NCBI RefSeq assembly: GCF_013388355.1
Contig: NZ_CP058246.1
Coordinates: 1,612,001-1,676,000, forward strand
DNA: 64,000 nt
Source of the DNA: Flavobacterium sp. LPB0248
GTDB taxonomy: Bacteria; Bacteroidota; Bacteroidia; Flavobacteriales; Flavobacteriaceae
Reading direction: 5' to 3'
In this document: positions 62,954 through 64,000 of the stretch, one piece after another
Layout: each line of letters starts with the position of its first letter
Numbering within the stretch: the stretch's first letter is position 1
Notes under the pieces: generated by a model
Told to the model about the DNA's origin: nothing
Database searches by the model: none
Seen by the model: only the letters and a program-made list of their open reading frames with translations
Position numbers and translations under genes: made by a program

Positions 62954-64000
<1,047 letters not shown>

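Overview
The window comes from a Flavobacterium-type member of the Bacteroidetes. The evidence is a gldKLMN plus gldO gliding/type IX secretion locus, a SusC/SusD glycan-uptake pair under a hybrid two-component regulator, AT-rich DNA, promoters of the TTG-N19-21-TAnnTTTG type, and intergenic repeats of a flavobacterial flavour. The gene content of the gld region resembles F. johnsoniae, but I cannot name the species from sequence alone.

Layout. (1) 1-14.7 kb is a polysaccharide utilisation locus. A hybrid two-component sensor/AraC regulator faces away from a minus-strand run of SusC, SusD, a GH89 alpha-N-acetylglucosaminidase, an unrecognised lipoprotein with a decayed partial copy next to it, and an FHS-family sugar transporter that runs off the left edge. 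Together they fit capture, cleavage and import of GlcNAc from alpha-GlcNAc-capped glycans. (2) 14.7-21.4 kb is accessory DNA: an IS21-like end relic, a tRNA 3' relic, a family of look-alike terminators, a serine hydrolase/TPR gene with a GATT microsatellite before its start, and several hypothetical genes. tRNA-Glu(UUC) follows at 21.48 kb. (3) 21.6-30.5 kb holds ordinary single genes: a beta-propeller protein, an LRR protein, DUF1761, a GNAT-like protein, a lipid kinase facing an APP1-type phosphatase, and an ABC-F ATPase, separated by large palindromic repeats. (4) 30.7-44.6 kb is a long, tightly packed minus-strand Ter-type stress operon: five TerD-family proteins, a HAD phosphatase, a phosphoribosyltransferase, a TelA homologue, three von Willebrand A (VWA) proteins, a PP2C phosphatase with an Ig-like N-terminus, a protein kinase with a zinc ribbon, and TerC. 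It also holds an unrecognised coiled-coil protein, an unrecognised membrane-anchored protein and two very small genes (47 and 59 aa) read here from start/stop coupling. (5) 44.9-64 kb is core: DUF983, an FAD oxidoreductase, gldK-L-M-N-O, a ureohydrolase-fold protein that has lost its metal ligands, topA, a structured intergenic element, miaB, a sigma-54 activator, lptE, a repeat-rich acidic protein, secG, groES and the first 345 codons of groEL.

The best candidate for an under-described system is the Ter operon. It combines protein phosphorylation parts (kinase, PP2C, VWA scaffolds with zinc ribbons), Ca-binding-type TerD paralogues in repeated short/long pairs, a possible small-molecule branch (HAD + PRTase), and several small or anchored proteins that are not part of the textbook ter set. 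All family calls are from motif reading; no database search was run.
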